Counted from the stretch's first letter, positions 8,940 to 18,488 are shown. The stretch: 64,000 nt of DNA from Herpetosiphonaceae bacterium (GCA_013538855.1 JABXJS010000087.1:1-64000), one strand, 5' to 3'. Notes: a model not told the origin generated them from the letters alone. Numbers and translations are program-made.

Positions 8940-9680
8940 ATGCATAAATCCCGATCCTCTGTGTTCAGTATTGTAGCGGCGCTTATTCTGCTCGTCGGTG
9001 TGAGCACCGTGGCCCTCACCACGGCGCAGCGCACTGGCACCTCGACACCGCCGCCGGCGGCGCAGGCTGTCGCGCAGATCAGCGCCGCGCCCGAGGTCAC
9101 AGTGAACAAGGGCACCGTTGTGGCGCAAGAGCGCTTCGACGCGCAGCCAGCCACCTGGACCTACCGCAATCGCAACATCATCCCCGAGTATCGTATCAAC
9201 TGGGATGTGCAGGCCAGCAAGCTGGTTGCCAACACTGGTGCCGCCGGAACCTCACTCGATCAAGAGCTGTATCTCGCGCCCACGACGGTTAAGGGCAGCT
9301 ACACAGTCGCCACGCAGGTCTACCCACAGAACAGCCTCGTGACAGGTCTCGCCTTCGAGGCCTCCGACGCAGGCTACTATCTATTCCGTGTGTTTGCCGG
9401 CAACAGCGATAACCCGCATCGCTACACCCTCCAGCGCTACGATCCCAAGACCGATCAGTTCGAGCTGCTGGTTGACCGCCAGGACGGCGACGGCTTCGTC
9501 TACGATCAGTGGCAAGAGCTGCGCGTCGAGCGCGAAGGGTCCAAGATCACCTGCTTTGTTGATGGCAAGGTTGTGCTTGAGGCCAAAGACGATGTGCTCA
9601 CTGGCGGCGGCCAGGCTGGCCTCTATGCGCTCAACACCGGCACCGTGCTCTTCGATAACTTCACCGTGGCGCAGCAGTAA
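8940..9680 (+). CDS. Secreted protein with LamG/DUF1080-like jelly-roll domain
   Basis: A 246-residue exported protein: an N-terminal membrane segment or signal (about residues 8-28), a short Pro/Ala-rich linker, then one beta-sandwich domain. It resembles the concanavalin-like fold of LamG/DUF1080 proteins (WDVQASKLVAN, GYYLFRVFAG, QEWLRVER-type strand QELRVEREGSKITCFVDG, and the closing FDNFTV). Such domains bind carbohydrates. No catalytic residues are evident. The ATG at 8940 has GAAAGGA upstream and opens directly onto the signal; an in-frame extension to 8856 is not supported. The next secreted protein starts 25 bp later, so the two are probably cotranscribed. Confidence 0.7.
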   Translation: MHKSRSSVFSIVAALILLVGVSTVALTTAQRTGTSTPPPAAQAVAQISAAPEVTVNKGTVVAQERFDAQPATWTYRNRNIIPEYRINWDVQASKLVANTGAAGTSLDQELYLAPTTVKGSYTVATQVYPQNSLVTGLAFEASDAGYYLFRVFAGNSDNPHRYTLQRYDPKTDQFELLVDRQDGDGFVYDQWQELRVEREGSKITCFVDGKVVLEAKDDVLTGGGQAGLYALNTGTVLFDNFTVAQQ

Positions 9681-9705
9681 GCCGCGCTGGTTGGGAGGAT
9701 ACACC

Positions 9706-12078
9706 ATGAAACAGACGCAGCGCGTCTTAGCATACCTGCTGGTGATCACCAGTTTGGTCGTAACGAGCCTGCCACTTGGCAGCATTCCGACCCAGACAAC
9801 CCAGGCAGCTGCCGGGTCATGGTCAGCGGCGGTGCCGATTAGCGCAGCCGGCCGCGCCGGGATTTTCCCCGAGGAGGCCATCGACAGCGACGGCGTGATC
9901 CACATGATCTATGAGGACACCGACACGCTGCTGAACGGCAATGTGTTGTTGAAGTACAGCAACAACCGCGGCGGCTCGTTCTCGCCAGCAATTAAAATCT
10001 CGGGCACCTCGACCAAGATTGGGCGCTCGTCCATCACGACCTCGAACGTCAATGGCCAGAAGCGCATCGACGTGGTCTACAGCGGCTACGCTGGCTCGAA
10101 TCTCGACTCACGCATCTATCACACGTTCTCGCTTGATGGCGGCACGACATGGTCGACGCCGACCAACGTCTCTGGCTCGATTCCCGGCTTCCTGCCCTCC
10201 ATCCACGCCGATGTGTATGGCACGCTGCACCTTGTGTACGGCGGCTACGTCGGCTTTACCCAAGACGCGGTCATTGTTGTCTTCTACACGAGCAACACCG
10301 GCAGCGGCTGGAGCGCGCCAGTGAAAATCGGCGACCGCCGTGAGAACGGCTCGTACAACAGCTTCGCCACCATCAACTCCACCTTCACCAACGATGTGGT
10401 GACGCTGCATGTGATGTTTATGGGCCAGGAGCACGGCAGCGGCGAGTACGGCAAGTGGGTCTACTACACCCGCAAGATCGGCAACGGCGGCTGGAGTGGC
10501 CCGGTTGTGCGCGGCACCACCGGCGCGAACTATCCGAGCATCGCCACCATCAATAACAACGTCTACACTGTCTGGCAGGGCACCACCGGCACCGGCAGCA
10601 CCAACACTGAGATCTACTACAGTCTCTCGACCGACAATGGGGCCACGTGGACAACGCCGATCAAGCGCAGCAACGGCACGCAGCCACAGAGCAACCGGCC
10701 CAAGATCGCCAATGCCAAAGACAATAGCCTGATGGTGGTCTGGGAGGAGAACTTCCAGTCAGTCGATAGCAACGGCGATATCTGGTACTCGTATGCGCCT
10801 GACACGGAGAACTGGAGCGTGGTTGCGCCAGTCTATCAGGCCCCCAGCTTCTCGTATGAGGCGGCGCTGGCTGGCTCGTGCGAGAACTACCACTCGATGT
10901 GGCACGATGCCTCCTCCGGCGGCTACTTCCGCATCTTCTTCAGCCAGACTGGCCCAACCACCAAGCCTGGCTGCGATGTGCGCCCGGTGATCTTCATCGC
11001 CAACATCACCAGCCCGTCGCCAACGACCAATGCCACCATCGATGTGCAGATCAGCAACGTCGACGGTCAGCCCAACCAGATGCGCTACAGCCTGACGCCA
11101 TTCGACGAGAACAATACGTCGATTCCGTGGGTGCCGTTCGCCTCGACGTTCAGCGTTGTAGCGCCAAACACGCCCACATCCTGCACATACGTTGTCTATG
11201 TTCAGGCCCAGAACACCGAGACGGCGCAGCGCTCTTCGGTGCGCCAGGTCAGCACGGTGATCGACCGCACGGTGCAGGCACCGGTTACGATCAACTCGAT
11301 CGAGCAGCTTGGCCGCCCAGCGCCGAACAGCACGCAGTCCGTGAGCGCTATTCAGCCAAATGCGCCGGCCATCCAAGACCCGGCCTTCACGCGCTATCCC
11401 ACGCTGTTCTACAGCATCGGCCAGGAGCCGGCCCCGTGCGCAGGCACGAAGTCACATCGCGCCGAAAACTTTGCGCCGTCCAATGCGTCATACCCCTACG
11501 AGGGCTATGTGCCGTTCGACCCGTTTGACTTCACCAGCGACAGCGACGGCGTCGGCTACAACGAGCAGCAGCTCACGCCGACGGTGGTTGTCACCGATCA
11601 GCTTGACAATGTGCAGGTGTACACCACCGCGCTGCGCTACGATGATGATCCGCCACAGCTAAGCGCGGGCGGTGTGATCTCGTTCACCAGCGCCACCAGC
11701 ACCACCTTCGGGCTGGCCTCGCTGGTCTTCACCGCCACCGTCACCGACGATGGCTACAGCAGCTACATCAACCAGCCCAACGCCGGCTATTGGGGCGCAT
11801 GGGTGCTGGCCTCGAACAGCGCAACGCCGCCCACACCGGCCCAGTTTGCGCAGTACGGCAAGCTGCGCCACCTGACACCTGGCAGCCAGGCGATCAACTC
11901 GGTGCCGCTGGTCAACAACTTGAACGGCCAGATGCACGATCCAGGCGCGCGCTACATCCACGTGCGCTTCGTGGACGGCGCTGGCAATTACAGCGAAGAT
12001 GTGCTAACCTCACCCGAGCTAACACTGCTGCCTGGATTTACCTATCCTACGGTGCTGTTGCCTGTGCTGTTGAAGTAG
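9706..12078 (+). CDS. Secreted sialidase-like (Asp-box) propeller protein
   Basis: A 790-residue exported protein. After a signal peptide (about 1-30) come repeated propeller blades with Asp-box motifs, for example SLDGGTTW and STDNGATW, as in BNR/sialidase-like proteins (about 35-430). The C-terminal half looks like Ig-like or fibronectin-like modules. The catalytic Arg triad and Tyr of true sialidases were not identified, so enzyme activity is doubtful. The protein ends in a short hydrophobic-basic tail (TVLLPVLLK). Start chosen at 9706 because of GGGAGGA 8 bases upstream and the signal peptide; the longer reading frame overlaps the previous gene. A terminator follows. Confidence 0.75.
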   Translation: MKQTQRVLAYLLVITSLVVTSLPLGSIPTQTTQAAAGSWSAAVPISAAGRAGIFPEEAIDSDGVIHMIYEDTDTLLNGNVLLKYSNNRGGSFSPAIKISGTSTKIGRSSITTSNVNGQKRIDVVYSGYAGSNLDSRIYHTFSLDGGTTWSTPTNVSGSIPGFLPSIHADVYGTLHLVYGGYVGFTQDAVIVVFYTSNTGSGWSAPVKIGDRRENGSYNSFATINSTFTNDVVTLHVMFMGQEHGSGEYGKWVYYTRKIGNGGWSGPVVRGTTGANYPSIATINNNVYTVWQGTTGTGSTNTEIYYSLSTDNGATWTTPIKRSNGTQPQSNRPKIANAKDNSLMVVWEENFQSVDSNGDIWYSYAPDTENWSVVAPVYQAPSFSYEAALAGSCENYHSMWHDASSGGYFRIFFSQTGPTTKPGCDVRPVIFIANITSPSPTTNATIDVQISNVDGQPNQMRYSLTPFDENNTSIPWVPFASTFSVVAPNTPTSCTYVVYVQAQNTETAQRSSVRQVSTVIDRTVQAPVTINSIEQLGRPAPNSTQSVSAIQPNAPAIQDPAFTRYPTLFYSIGQEPAPCAGTKSHRAENFAPSNASYPYEGYVPFDPFDFTSDSDGVGYNEQQLTPTVVVTDQLDNVQVYTTALRYDDDPPQLSAGGVISFTSATSTTFGLASLVFTATVTDDGYSSYINQPNAGYWGAWVLASNSATPPTPAQFAQYGKLRHLTPGSQAINSVPLVNNLNGQMHDPGARYIHVRFVDGAGNYSEDVLTSPELTLLPGFTYPTVLLPVLLK

Positions 12079-12100
12079 CGCCGATTCGGTTTGGTGTGCC

Positions 12101-12138
12101 AAGAGGGGCAGCCATTGCGCTGTCCCTCTTTGTGTGTT
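12101..12138 (+). terminator. Rho-independent terminator
   Basis: A 12-bp stem (aagaggggcagc with gctgtccctctt, one mismatch) and a 6-nt loop are followed by tgtgtgtt. It lies 22 bp past the stop of the sialidase-like gene. Confidence 0.75.
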
Positions 12139-12178
12139 AAGCACAAGCCACTGCCGCTCGGCTGATTAAACGTGTGCT

Positions 12179-13411
12179 ATGCGTCTTGCTTATATTGCTT
12201 ATCCAACCAGCTTAACCCTCGCATCGGCCAATGCCATCCAGACATGGACAACCTTGCGCGAGCTGCGCCAGCTTGAGCCAACCACGCTGGCGATCATCCC
12301 ACGCTGGCTGCGCGAGCCAAGCCGCTTTTTTGAAGTGGGCGCGCTGCATCTGCCGCGCCCGGCTGTCGGCAAGCTCTCGCGCCTCAAGCGCTCAACGCTC
12401 TGGTACTACGCCGAGCGCAGTGTCTTTGCGCTGATGAGCGCCGCTGTCGTCGCCAGCCAGCGCAGCCAGCCCATCGACGCCGTCTATGTGCGCGAGGTGA
12501 TCTGCGCCGGATGGTGGGCCAACGTGTGGGGGCCGCTGCTCAACATCCCGGTGATCTACGAGGCCCATGACCTAGAGAGCTGGAATCCATCGCGCGCCAA
12601 GGAGGGCTGGGTGCAGCCGGTGCTCAATCTGCTCGATAAGCGCACGCTCCAGCGTGCGGCGGCCATCGCATCGCTAACTGCGGACTTCCGCCGCCTGCTC
12701 GCAACAATCGACTGGCGCGATCCCGCTGATGTCGCTGTCATCCCCGACGCCTTCGACGCCCAGCTCTATCAGCCTGGCGATCGTGCGGCGGCCCGCCAGC
12801 AGCTCGGCCTGCCCGGCAGCGCGCCGCTGATTGTCTACGCGGGCATGACCTTCTCGTATCGCGGCCTCGAGCGGCTGATCGCCGCCTTTGCCGGGCTGCG
12901 CCAGCGCCATCCCGCGGCCCAGCTGATCTTCGTTGGCGGCCGGCCAGCCGAGATCGAGCGCTTCCGCGCCGAGGCCGATCAGCACGCGCTGGGCACCAGC
13001 GTGCAGTTTGTCGGCCCCCAGCCGCAGAGCGCCACGCCCGCCTACCTGCACGCCGCCGATGTGCTGGTCATCCCTGACACGGTCACCGATGTAACCGCCT
13101 CGCCGCTCAAGCTGTTCGAGTACCTGGCCGTGGCCCGCGCCGTGGTGCTGCCGGATATTCCAGCGCTCATGGAGGTGCTGCCGCCCGCAATCGGCTACTA
13201 CTTCCAGCGCGGCAACACGGCGGCGCTCGCAACAGCGCTCGAGACGGCCCTCACCGATCCGCAGCGCCAGCAGCGCGAGCAGGCCGGGCACGCCTGCGTG
13301 CAGTCGCACACCTACGCGGCCCGCGCAGCCCGCATCCTTGACCTGGCCCGCGCTGTGGCCCGCAGTTCCGCTGATCCACGGTCCAATCAGGAGCATACAT
13401 CAACCCTATGA
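12179..13411 (+). CDS. Glycosyltransferase family 4 (GT-B)
   Basis: A 410-residue GT-B enzyme. The N-terminal half includes VIYEAHDLESWN. The donor half starts near residue 220 (PLIVYAGMTFSYRGLERLIAAF) and has SPLKLFEYLAVARAVVLPD, where Glu of FEYLA corresponds to the family acidic donor-site residue. The likely role is sugar addition during assembly of a surface glycan in the cytoplasm. Its stop overlaps the start of the methyltransferase gene (ATGA). No clear ribosome binding site is visible before the ATG. Confidence 0.82.
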   Translation: MRLAYIAYPTSLTLASANAIQTWTTLRELRQLEPTTLAIIPRWLREPSRFFEVGALHLPRPAVGKLSRLKRSTLWYYAERSVFALMSAAVVASQRSQPIDAVYVREVICAGWWANVWGPLLNIPVIYEAHDLESWNPSRAKEGWVQPVLNLLDKRTLQRAAAIASLTADFRRLLATIDWRDPADVAVIPDAFDAQLYQPGDRAAARQQLGLPGSAPLIVYAGMTFSYRGLERLIAAFAGLRQRHPAAQLIFVGGRPAEIERFRAEADQHALGTSVQFVGPQPQSATPAYLHAADVLVIPDTVTDVTASPLKLFEYLAVARAVVLPDIPALMEVLPPAIGYYFQRGNTAALATALETALTDPQRQQREQAGHACVQSHTYAARAARILDLARAVARSSADPRSNQEHTSTL

Positions 13412-14181
13412 ACATCAACACGCTACTCGATGAATATCGGCGCACCATGCCTGCCGCGGCCAAGCCCGAGTACTTTCGCCTGCACCGCTACCGCTTTCGC
13501 GATCTGCTGCGCGCCCTGCCGCCTGCACCGGCGCATATTTTGGAGATCGGCACCACGCCGGGCACCTTCACCGGCATTCTGCGCCAGGCAGGCTACACCG
13601 TCGCTGGCGTCGACCTCTTTCCTGATACACGCGCCGACCTGTGGCGCGCGCTCGATGTCGATGTGCGCTTCTGCAACCTCGACGAGCAGCCGATCCCGTT
13701 TGATGCCAACACCTTCGATGCCGTCGTCTTCTCCGAGGTGATCGAGCACCTGGCTGGCTCGCCGCTCAAGCCGCTGGCCGAGATGCAGCGTGTGCTCAAG
13801 CCCGGCGGCCGCGTCGTGATCTCGACTCCCAACCAGCTCTACTTCAAAAGCCGCATGAAAACCCTTGGCGATGTCGTGCTTGGCCGCCCGTTTGAGTCCT
13901 TCAACGAGTTCGAGCGCGCGATGCAGCTCGATGGCCCGCAGCGCTACTACAACCACAGCCGCCTCTACACTATGCGCGAGCTGCGCTGGATGCTGGAGCA
14001 GGCGGGCTTTCGCGTCGCGCTGGAGCACTTCGGCGACGCCTGGGAGCGCGTGGGCGTCGAGCCGCGCCGCCTGCTGCGCCACCCGCTGCGCGTGCTGACC
14101 AAGAGCGCGCTCTGGATGCTGACCTCGGCCTTTCCACGCACCCGCTCGATGCTCCTGATCGTCGGGCGCAAGCCGGAGTAG
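13408..14181 (+). CDS. Class I SAM-dependent methyltransferase
   Basis: A 257-residue Rossmann-fold methyltransferase. Motif I is ILEIGTTPGTF, with the ribose-binding acidic residue in VDLFPD, then a FDAVVFSEVIEHL motif and RVLKPGGRVVIST, as in the UbiE/Methyltransf_11 group. It is embedded between a GT4 and a GT-C gene, so methylation of a glycan or of a glycolipid intermediate is likely but unproven. The start overlaps the preceding stop by ATGA, which implies coupled translation. Confidence 0.8.
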   Translation: MNINTLLDEYRRTMPAAAKPEYFRLHRYRFRDLLRALPPAPAHILEIGTTPGTFTGILRQAGYTVAGVDLFPDTRADLWRALDVDVRFCNLDEQPIPFDANTFDAVVFSEVIEHLAGSPLKPLAEMQRVLKPGGRVVISTPNQLYFKSRMKTLGDVVLGRPFESFNEFERAMQLDGPQRYYNHSRLYTMRELRWMLEQAGFRVALEHFGDAWERVGVEPRRLLRHPLRVLTKSALWMLTSAFPRTRSMLLIVGRKPE

Positions 14182-14184
14182 CCC

Positions 14185-15657
14185 ATGTCCAGCCTTACAA
14201 CCTCAACCAGCAGCGAGCAGACGCGCACACGGCGGCGTTTGTTCGATGGCGGCCTAGCGCTGATCGTGGTGCTCTGGGCGGTGCTGCTGCCGTTCGGCCT
14301 GTTTCGGCTCTATGCCACCGACGAGGTGCAGTACTTCGCCTACCTGCGCTCGCTCTACTTCGATCACGACCTCGACTTCGCCAATGAGTACGCCCACTTT
14401 GCCGCGATCGGCCAGCAGAACGGCGACCCGGCGGTCTACAACGCGCTGTTGCGCCCCAACCCCGCCGATCCGCCGCTCAACCCGGAGACTGGCCGCTACC
14501 GCAACGTTGCGCCGATTGGCTCGGCCATCCTGTGGTCGCCGTTTTATGTCGCTGCGGATGGGCTGGTGCGCCTGGGTATGCTCAGCGGGCCTGCCGACGG
14601 CTACAGCCCGGCCTACATCACGGCGGTATGCATCGCCTCGGCGTTTTATACCCTGCTCGGGCTGGTGCTGTCGTATCGGCTGGCGCGGCGCTGGGTCGGC
14701 GCGTGGGCGGCCACCATCGCCACGCTCACGGTGTGGCTGGCCTCGCCGCTGGTGTTCTACACCTACGTGCAGATGCCTTGGTCGCACGGCGCGTCGTTTG
14801 CTATGGTCGCAGCATTTATTACGGTGTGGCTGGGGCCGCCTCGGCAGCAGCCGCTGCGCAGCCGCCACGCACAGCTGGCGTGGGGGCGCTGGCTGGCGCT
14901 TGGCGTGATCGGCGGGCTGATGGTGCTCACTCGCGAGCAGCTCGGCCTGTTTCTGCTGCTGCCCGCTGGCGAGAGTCTGCTGGCCTACTGGGATCTTGGC
15001 CGCGCCCGCGACTGGGCCGCGCTGCGCCGTCTGCTGGCGCAGCACGTGGCCTTCGTGGCGGTGTTCGCGCTCAGCCTCACGCCGCAGCTGCTGGTGTATC
15101 AGGCGCTCTACGGGCGGCCGCGCCCGTCGGGCACGGTCTCCGGCAAGCTCAACCTGATCAGCTATCACTTTTTTGACACGCTGTTCGATCTGCGCCGCGG
15201 CGCATTTTTGTGGAGTCCCATTCTGCTGCTGGGGCTGGTGGGGCTGGCCTGGCTCTGGCGACGCGACCGCTGGCTGGCGGCGCTGCTGCTGGTCGGCTTT
15301 CTCGCCCAAACCTACATCAACGGGGCCTTTGGCTCGACCTGGCATCTGCGCGGCTCGTTTGGCTTCCGCCGCCTCATCGAGTGCACGCCGATCTTTATCA
15401 TTGGGCTGGCCGTGCTGATCGAGCGCCTGCGCTGGCCGCGGGTCGCTGTGGCGGCACTCGCATTGCTGTTTGTGCTGTGGAACGGCGGCCTCGTCGTGCA
15501 AGCGACCGTCTCGAACACCCAGATTCGCCACGATGGCCTTGTTTGGAGTACCATGCTGCATGACCAGATGGCCGCGCCAAAGCGGGCGTGGAACAAGCTC
15601 GATCAGCTCCTGTTCAACCGCTGCGAGCTGGTCAAAAACTGCGGAGGCTCGCAATGA
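14185..15657 (+). CDS. Polytopic membrane protein, GT-C-like
   Basis: A 490-residue multi-spanning protein. Near the N-terminus, after the first membrane segment, it has YATDEVQYFAYLRSL, resembling the acidic first-loop motif of GT-C glycosyltransferases, then a conserved-looking NVAPIGSAILWSPFY. No close named family is recognised. Its location 3 bp after a methyltransferase and in a glycan cluster supports a role in glycan transfer. GGAG stands about 6 bases before the ATG. The stop overlaps the sixA start (ATGA). Confidence 0.65.
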   Translation: MSSLTTSTSSEQTRTRRRLFDGGLALIVVLWAVLLPFGLFRLYATDEVQYFAYLRSLYFDHDLDFANEYAHFAAIGQQNGDPAVYNALLRPNPADPPLNPETGRYRNVAPIGSAILWSPFYVAADGLVRLGMLSGPADGYSPAYITAVCIASAFYTLLGLVLSYRLARRWVGAWAATIATLTVWLASPLVFYTYVQMPWSHGASFAMVAAFITVWLGPPRQQPLRSRHAQLAWGRWLALGVIGGLMVLTREQLGLFLLLPAGESLLAYWDLGRARDWAALRRLLAQHVAFVAVFALSLTPQLLVYQALYGRPRPSGTVSGKLNLISYHFFDTLFDLRRGAFLWSPILLLGLVGLAWLWRRDRWLAALLLVGFLAQTYINGAFGSTWHLRGSFGFRRLIECTPIFIIGLAVLIERLRWPRVAVAALALLFVLWNGGLVVQATVSNTQIRHDGLVWSTMLHDQMAAPKRAWNKLDQLLFNRCELVKNCGGSQ

Positions 15658-16148
15658 TCGTGTACCTTATTCGCCACGGCAGCGCCGAAGATCGCGCCGC
15701 CAGCGGCCTCGACCGTGATCGCTGCCTCACCGACCATGGCCGCACCCGCATCCTCAAGACCGGCCGCGCCCTGCATAGGCTAGGTGTGAATCCCAATCGC
15801 ATTCTCACTAGCCCGTACCCGCGCGCCGCCGAGACCGCCAAGCTCATCGCGCGGATGCTCGGAGCTACGGAGCGCGTCGAGGAGGTTGCCGCCCTGGCCT
15901 GCGGCGGTGGCGCGCCGCAGCAGGTGCGCGCCTGGCTCAAGCCTGAGCACAGCGAGGTGATCATCGTTGGCCATAACCCCGAGATGGCCGAGATCGCCGC
16001 AGCTCTGGCTGGCGCTGGCACCCAGCTCCACTTCAAAAAAGGCAGCGTCTGTCGCATCGAGCTGCCCGATCCACGCGCGTTGGGCACCCTCACCTGGCTG
16101 CTGCCGCCCAAGGTGCTGATCGCCATCGGCGACGAGGAGATCAACTGA
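15654..16148 (+). CDS. sixA: Phosphohistidine phosphatase SixA family
   Basis: A 164-residue histidine-phosphatase-superfamily protein. The N-terminal VYLIRHGSAED holds the catalytic RHG (His8), TSPYPRAAETA follows, and GHNPEMAEIA supplies the second His. Length and motifs fit SixA, which dephosphorylates phosphohistidine on phosphotransfer proteins. The in-frame extension to 15588 is rejected: the ATG at 15654 overlaps the previous stop (ATGA) and follows a CGGAGG site. No partner phosphotransfer protein lies beside it, so the substrate is unknown. Confidence 0.82.
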   Translation: MIVYLIRHGSAEDRAASGLDRDRCLTDHGRTRILKTGRALHRLGVNPNRILTSPYPRAAETAKLIARMLGATERVEEVAALACGGGAPQQVRAWLKPEHSEVIIVGHNPEMAEIAAALAGAGTQLHFKKGSVCRIELPDPRALGTLTWLLPPKVLIAIGDEEIN

Positions 16149-16180
16149 GCTAGCGCCAATAACCGACACGCTGTGTTCCA

Positions 16181-16216
16181 CCCTCATCTTCATACTGTAA
16201 GATGAGGGCTTGCTTT
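16181..16216 (+). terminator. Rho-independent terminator of the glycan cluster
   Basis: A perfect 10-bp stem (ccctcatctt with aagatgaggg) and an 8-nt loop are followed by cttgcttt, 32 bp after the sixA stop. Confidence 0.8.
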
Positions 16217-16348
16217 AATCCGGCAGCGGCGAATCTGATAGCGGCATCGGCGCAATGTAAGCTGATTTTGAGCACGCCTGAATCGTAAGCGCGCCTGCCG
16301 ACAGCTACACTACGCAGTATCGGATCACGCTTAAAAAAGGAGCCACGT

Positions 16349-18361
16349 ATGCGTCTCAGGCTACTAGGCATACTCAGCCTGCTGCTCTGCCTCTGGCCGC
16401 ACATCAGCGCCGCCGCAGAACCTCAGCAGTGCTTTACGGAGACCAAACACTGTATCGAGGGCCGCTTCTTGGAGTACTGGCAACAAAACGGCGGCCTGCC
16501 CGTCTTTGGCTACCCGATCTCCGACCTGCGCGAGGAGCAAAACCGCGACACCGGCGAGCGCTACTGGACCCAGTGGTTCGAGCGCGCCCGCTTCGAGTAC
16601 CATCCAGAGAACAGCGCGCCCTATGATGTGCTGCTCGGCCGCCTCGGCGACGATGTGCTGCTGCTCAACGGCATCAACTGGCAGGATGAGGTGTCCACCG
16701 AGGACCCGATCGAGGGCTGCCTCTGGTTCCCAGTCACGCGCCGCAACGTCTGCAACCAGCAAAACAATCGCGGCTTCAAGCGCTACTGGGAGACCCACGG
16801 CCTCAACGATTCACAGCTCGACGCCTATGGCCGCTCACTCGCCTTGTTTGGTAACCCGCTGACTGCGCCGCGCATGGAGACCAACAGCTCCGGCGACACG
16901 GTGCTCACGCAGTGGTTCGAGCGCGCGCGCTTCGAGTGGCACCCTGACCAGCCCGATGAGTTTAAGGTGCTGCTGGGCCTGCTCGGCAGCGACATCGCTG
17001 CTGTAGGGCCTCACGGGGCCAGCTCCTATCCCAGTGATCTGACGGCGCTCAACAGCGGCGTGATCTTCAGCGCCGACGACGGCGTCCACGGGCGCGAGCT
17101 GTGGTTTTCCAACGGCTATGCGCAGGGCACAACCATGATCAAGGACATCAACCCTGGCCCAGAGTTCAGCTCGCCGTTCGGCTTTACGCCGATTGGGCCG
17201 AGTCAAGTGCTCTTCGTCGCCCGCGATGCCGAGCACGATATGGAGCTATGGGCCAGCGACGGCACTGCGGCGGGCACGTATCTCGTCAAAGATATCTTCC
17301 CTGGCGCGCAGGGCAGCTGGCCGGTGAACATCACGCCGTTCAACAATGGCGCGCTGTTCTTCGCCGATGACGGCGCGCACGGCAGCGAGCTGTGGTTCAG
17401 CGATGGCAGTGCGGCAGGCACGCGTCTCGTCAAAGATATATTCCCCGGTGCAGAAGGCGCGCTGCCGAGCAGCCAGCCGCTGGGCGTGACGCCGTTTCAG
17501 CTCACCGTGTGGGGCACGCAGGCGCTCTTCTTCGCCAGAGACAGCGTGCATGGCGTCGCGCTGTGGCGCACCGATGGCACGGCAGAGGGAACCCAGCTGC
17601 TGGCCCAGCTCACCGCCGACAGCAGCAGCTCGACCGCGTTTCTCAACCTCACGCCGGTCGCAGGCAAAGGTGTGTTCTTTAGCGCGTGGGATAGCGAGCA
17701 TGGCTTTGGCTTGTGGCTGACCGATGGAACAACGACGACGCTGATCCACACCTTTGCGCCATACCCGCGCACGGGCATTCACACGCCGCCGCCCATCGGT
17801 GAGATGATTGGTCTCAACGGCAAGCTCTACTTCAGCGCCTACCGCGCCGAGGATAACAACACCTCGCTGTGGGTGAGCGACGGTACACCTGGTAACACCT
17901 ATCTGCTCGCCTCAGCGCTCTATGCGGCAAACCACTCACTATTTCCCACCAGCTTCATCGCCGCTGATGATATGGTCTACTTTCAATCGCGCGACAGCGG
18001 CCCGGATGGCGGCATCTATCGCATCAGCGCTAGCGGTACGGTTGAGCAGTTAAGCTTTTATGGAATGTTGGCCCAGATGCAGCCATTCAATGGGCGACTG
18101 CTGCTGCTCGACAAAACGACGCTACCGCCAGATAACGACAGCAGCTACCTGCTGCGCAGCCTCGATCCAAGCACTGGCGCGCTAACGACCCTGCACAGCT
18201 TTGCCAGCGGCCTTGACTTTGCCCAGCCCTACGTCACCACCAGCAACGGCGTAGCCTATATCTCGGTGGGCACCAACCAGCATGGCATCGAGCTATGGCG
18301 CGCCAGCGGCGAAACTGGCGGCACAACGCTGGTCAAGGACATCAATCCCGGCCGCGAGTAG
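16349..18361 (+). CDS. Secreted protein: duplicated FWE-type domain plus ELWxxDGT repeats
   Basis: A 670-residue exported protein with a signal peptide (about 1-23). Two copies of a domain of roughly 90-100 residues follow (about 28-125 and 130-215). Each has a FxxYW motif, a FGxP or FGYP motif, then QWFERARFE(Y/W)HP and VLLGxLG. The same domain occurs twice in the 40166-41212 product. From about 225 to the end there are at least six repeats of the form ELWxxDGTxxGTxLVKDIxPG, likely a beta-propeller as in hyalin-like ELWxxDGT proteins. Function is unknown; cell-surface binding is plausible. The start has an AAAGGAG site, and the gene is flanked by terminators on both sides, so it is probably monocistronic. 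Confidence 0.75.
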   Translation: MRLRLLGILSLLLCLWPHISAAAEPQQCFTETKHCIEGRFLEYWQQNGGLPVFGYPISDLREEQNRDTGERYWTQWFERARFEYHPENSAPYDVLLGRLGDDVLLLNGINWQDEVSTEDPIEGCLWFPVTRRNVCNQQNNRGFKRYWETHGLNDSQLDAYGRSLALFGNPLTAPRMETNSSGDTVLTQWFERARFEWHPDQPDEFKVLLGLLGSDIAAVGPHGASSYPSDLTALNSGVIFSADDGVHGRELWFSNGYAQGTTMIKDINPGPEFSSPFGFTPIGPSQVLFVARDAEHDMELWASDGTAAGTYLVKDIFPGAQGSWPVNITPFNNGALFFADDGAHGSELWFSDGSAAGTRLVKDIFPGAEGALPSSQPLGVTPFQLTVWGTQALFFARDSVHGVALWRTDGTAEGTQLLAQLTADSSSSTAFLNLTPVAGKGVFFSAWDSEHGFGLWLTDGTTTTLIHTFAPYPRTGIHTPPPIGEMIGLNGKLYFSAYRAEDNNTSLWVSDGTPGNTYLLASALYAANHSLFPTSFIAADDMVYFQSRDSGPDGGIYRISASGTVEQLSFYGMLAQMQPFNGRLLLLDKTTLPPDNDSSYLLRSLDPSTGALTTLHSFASGLDFAQPYVTTSNGVAYISVGTNQHGIELWRASGETGGTTLVKDINPGRE

Positions 18362-18394
18362 GTGCAGGCACGGCGGAGCAGCGTGCATAAAAAA

Positions 18395-18430
18395 CAACCC
18401 CCGCTGAATCAGATGATTCAATGGGGGTTG
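18395..18430. terminator. Hairpin terminator between convergent genes
   Basis: A 17-bp imperfect stem (caaccccc...tgaatca with tgattca...gggggttg, 2 mismatches, 2-nt loop) has A6 on its left and ctgtttctc on its right. It could stop transcription from both the 16349 gene and the convergent 18489 gene. Confidence 0.8.
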
Positions 18431-18488
18431 CTGTTTCTCTGGTTTCGCGTGTTGACTCTCGGTCGCCCCAGTTCCTTACGTGGTGCAG

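Noticed and set aside
9706-12078. Assignment as an active sialidase
   Set aside because: Asp boxes are present but the Arg triad and catalytic Tyr/Glu were not found; only the fold is supported.
14254-15654. A 466-codon open frame antisense to the GT-C-like gene
   Set aside because: Gln/Arg-rich shadow of a Leu-rich membrane protein.
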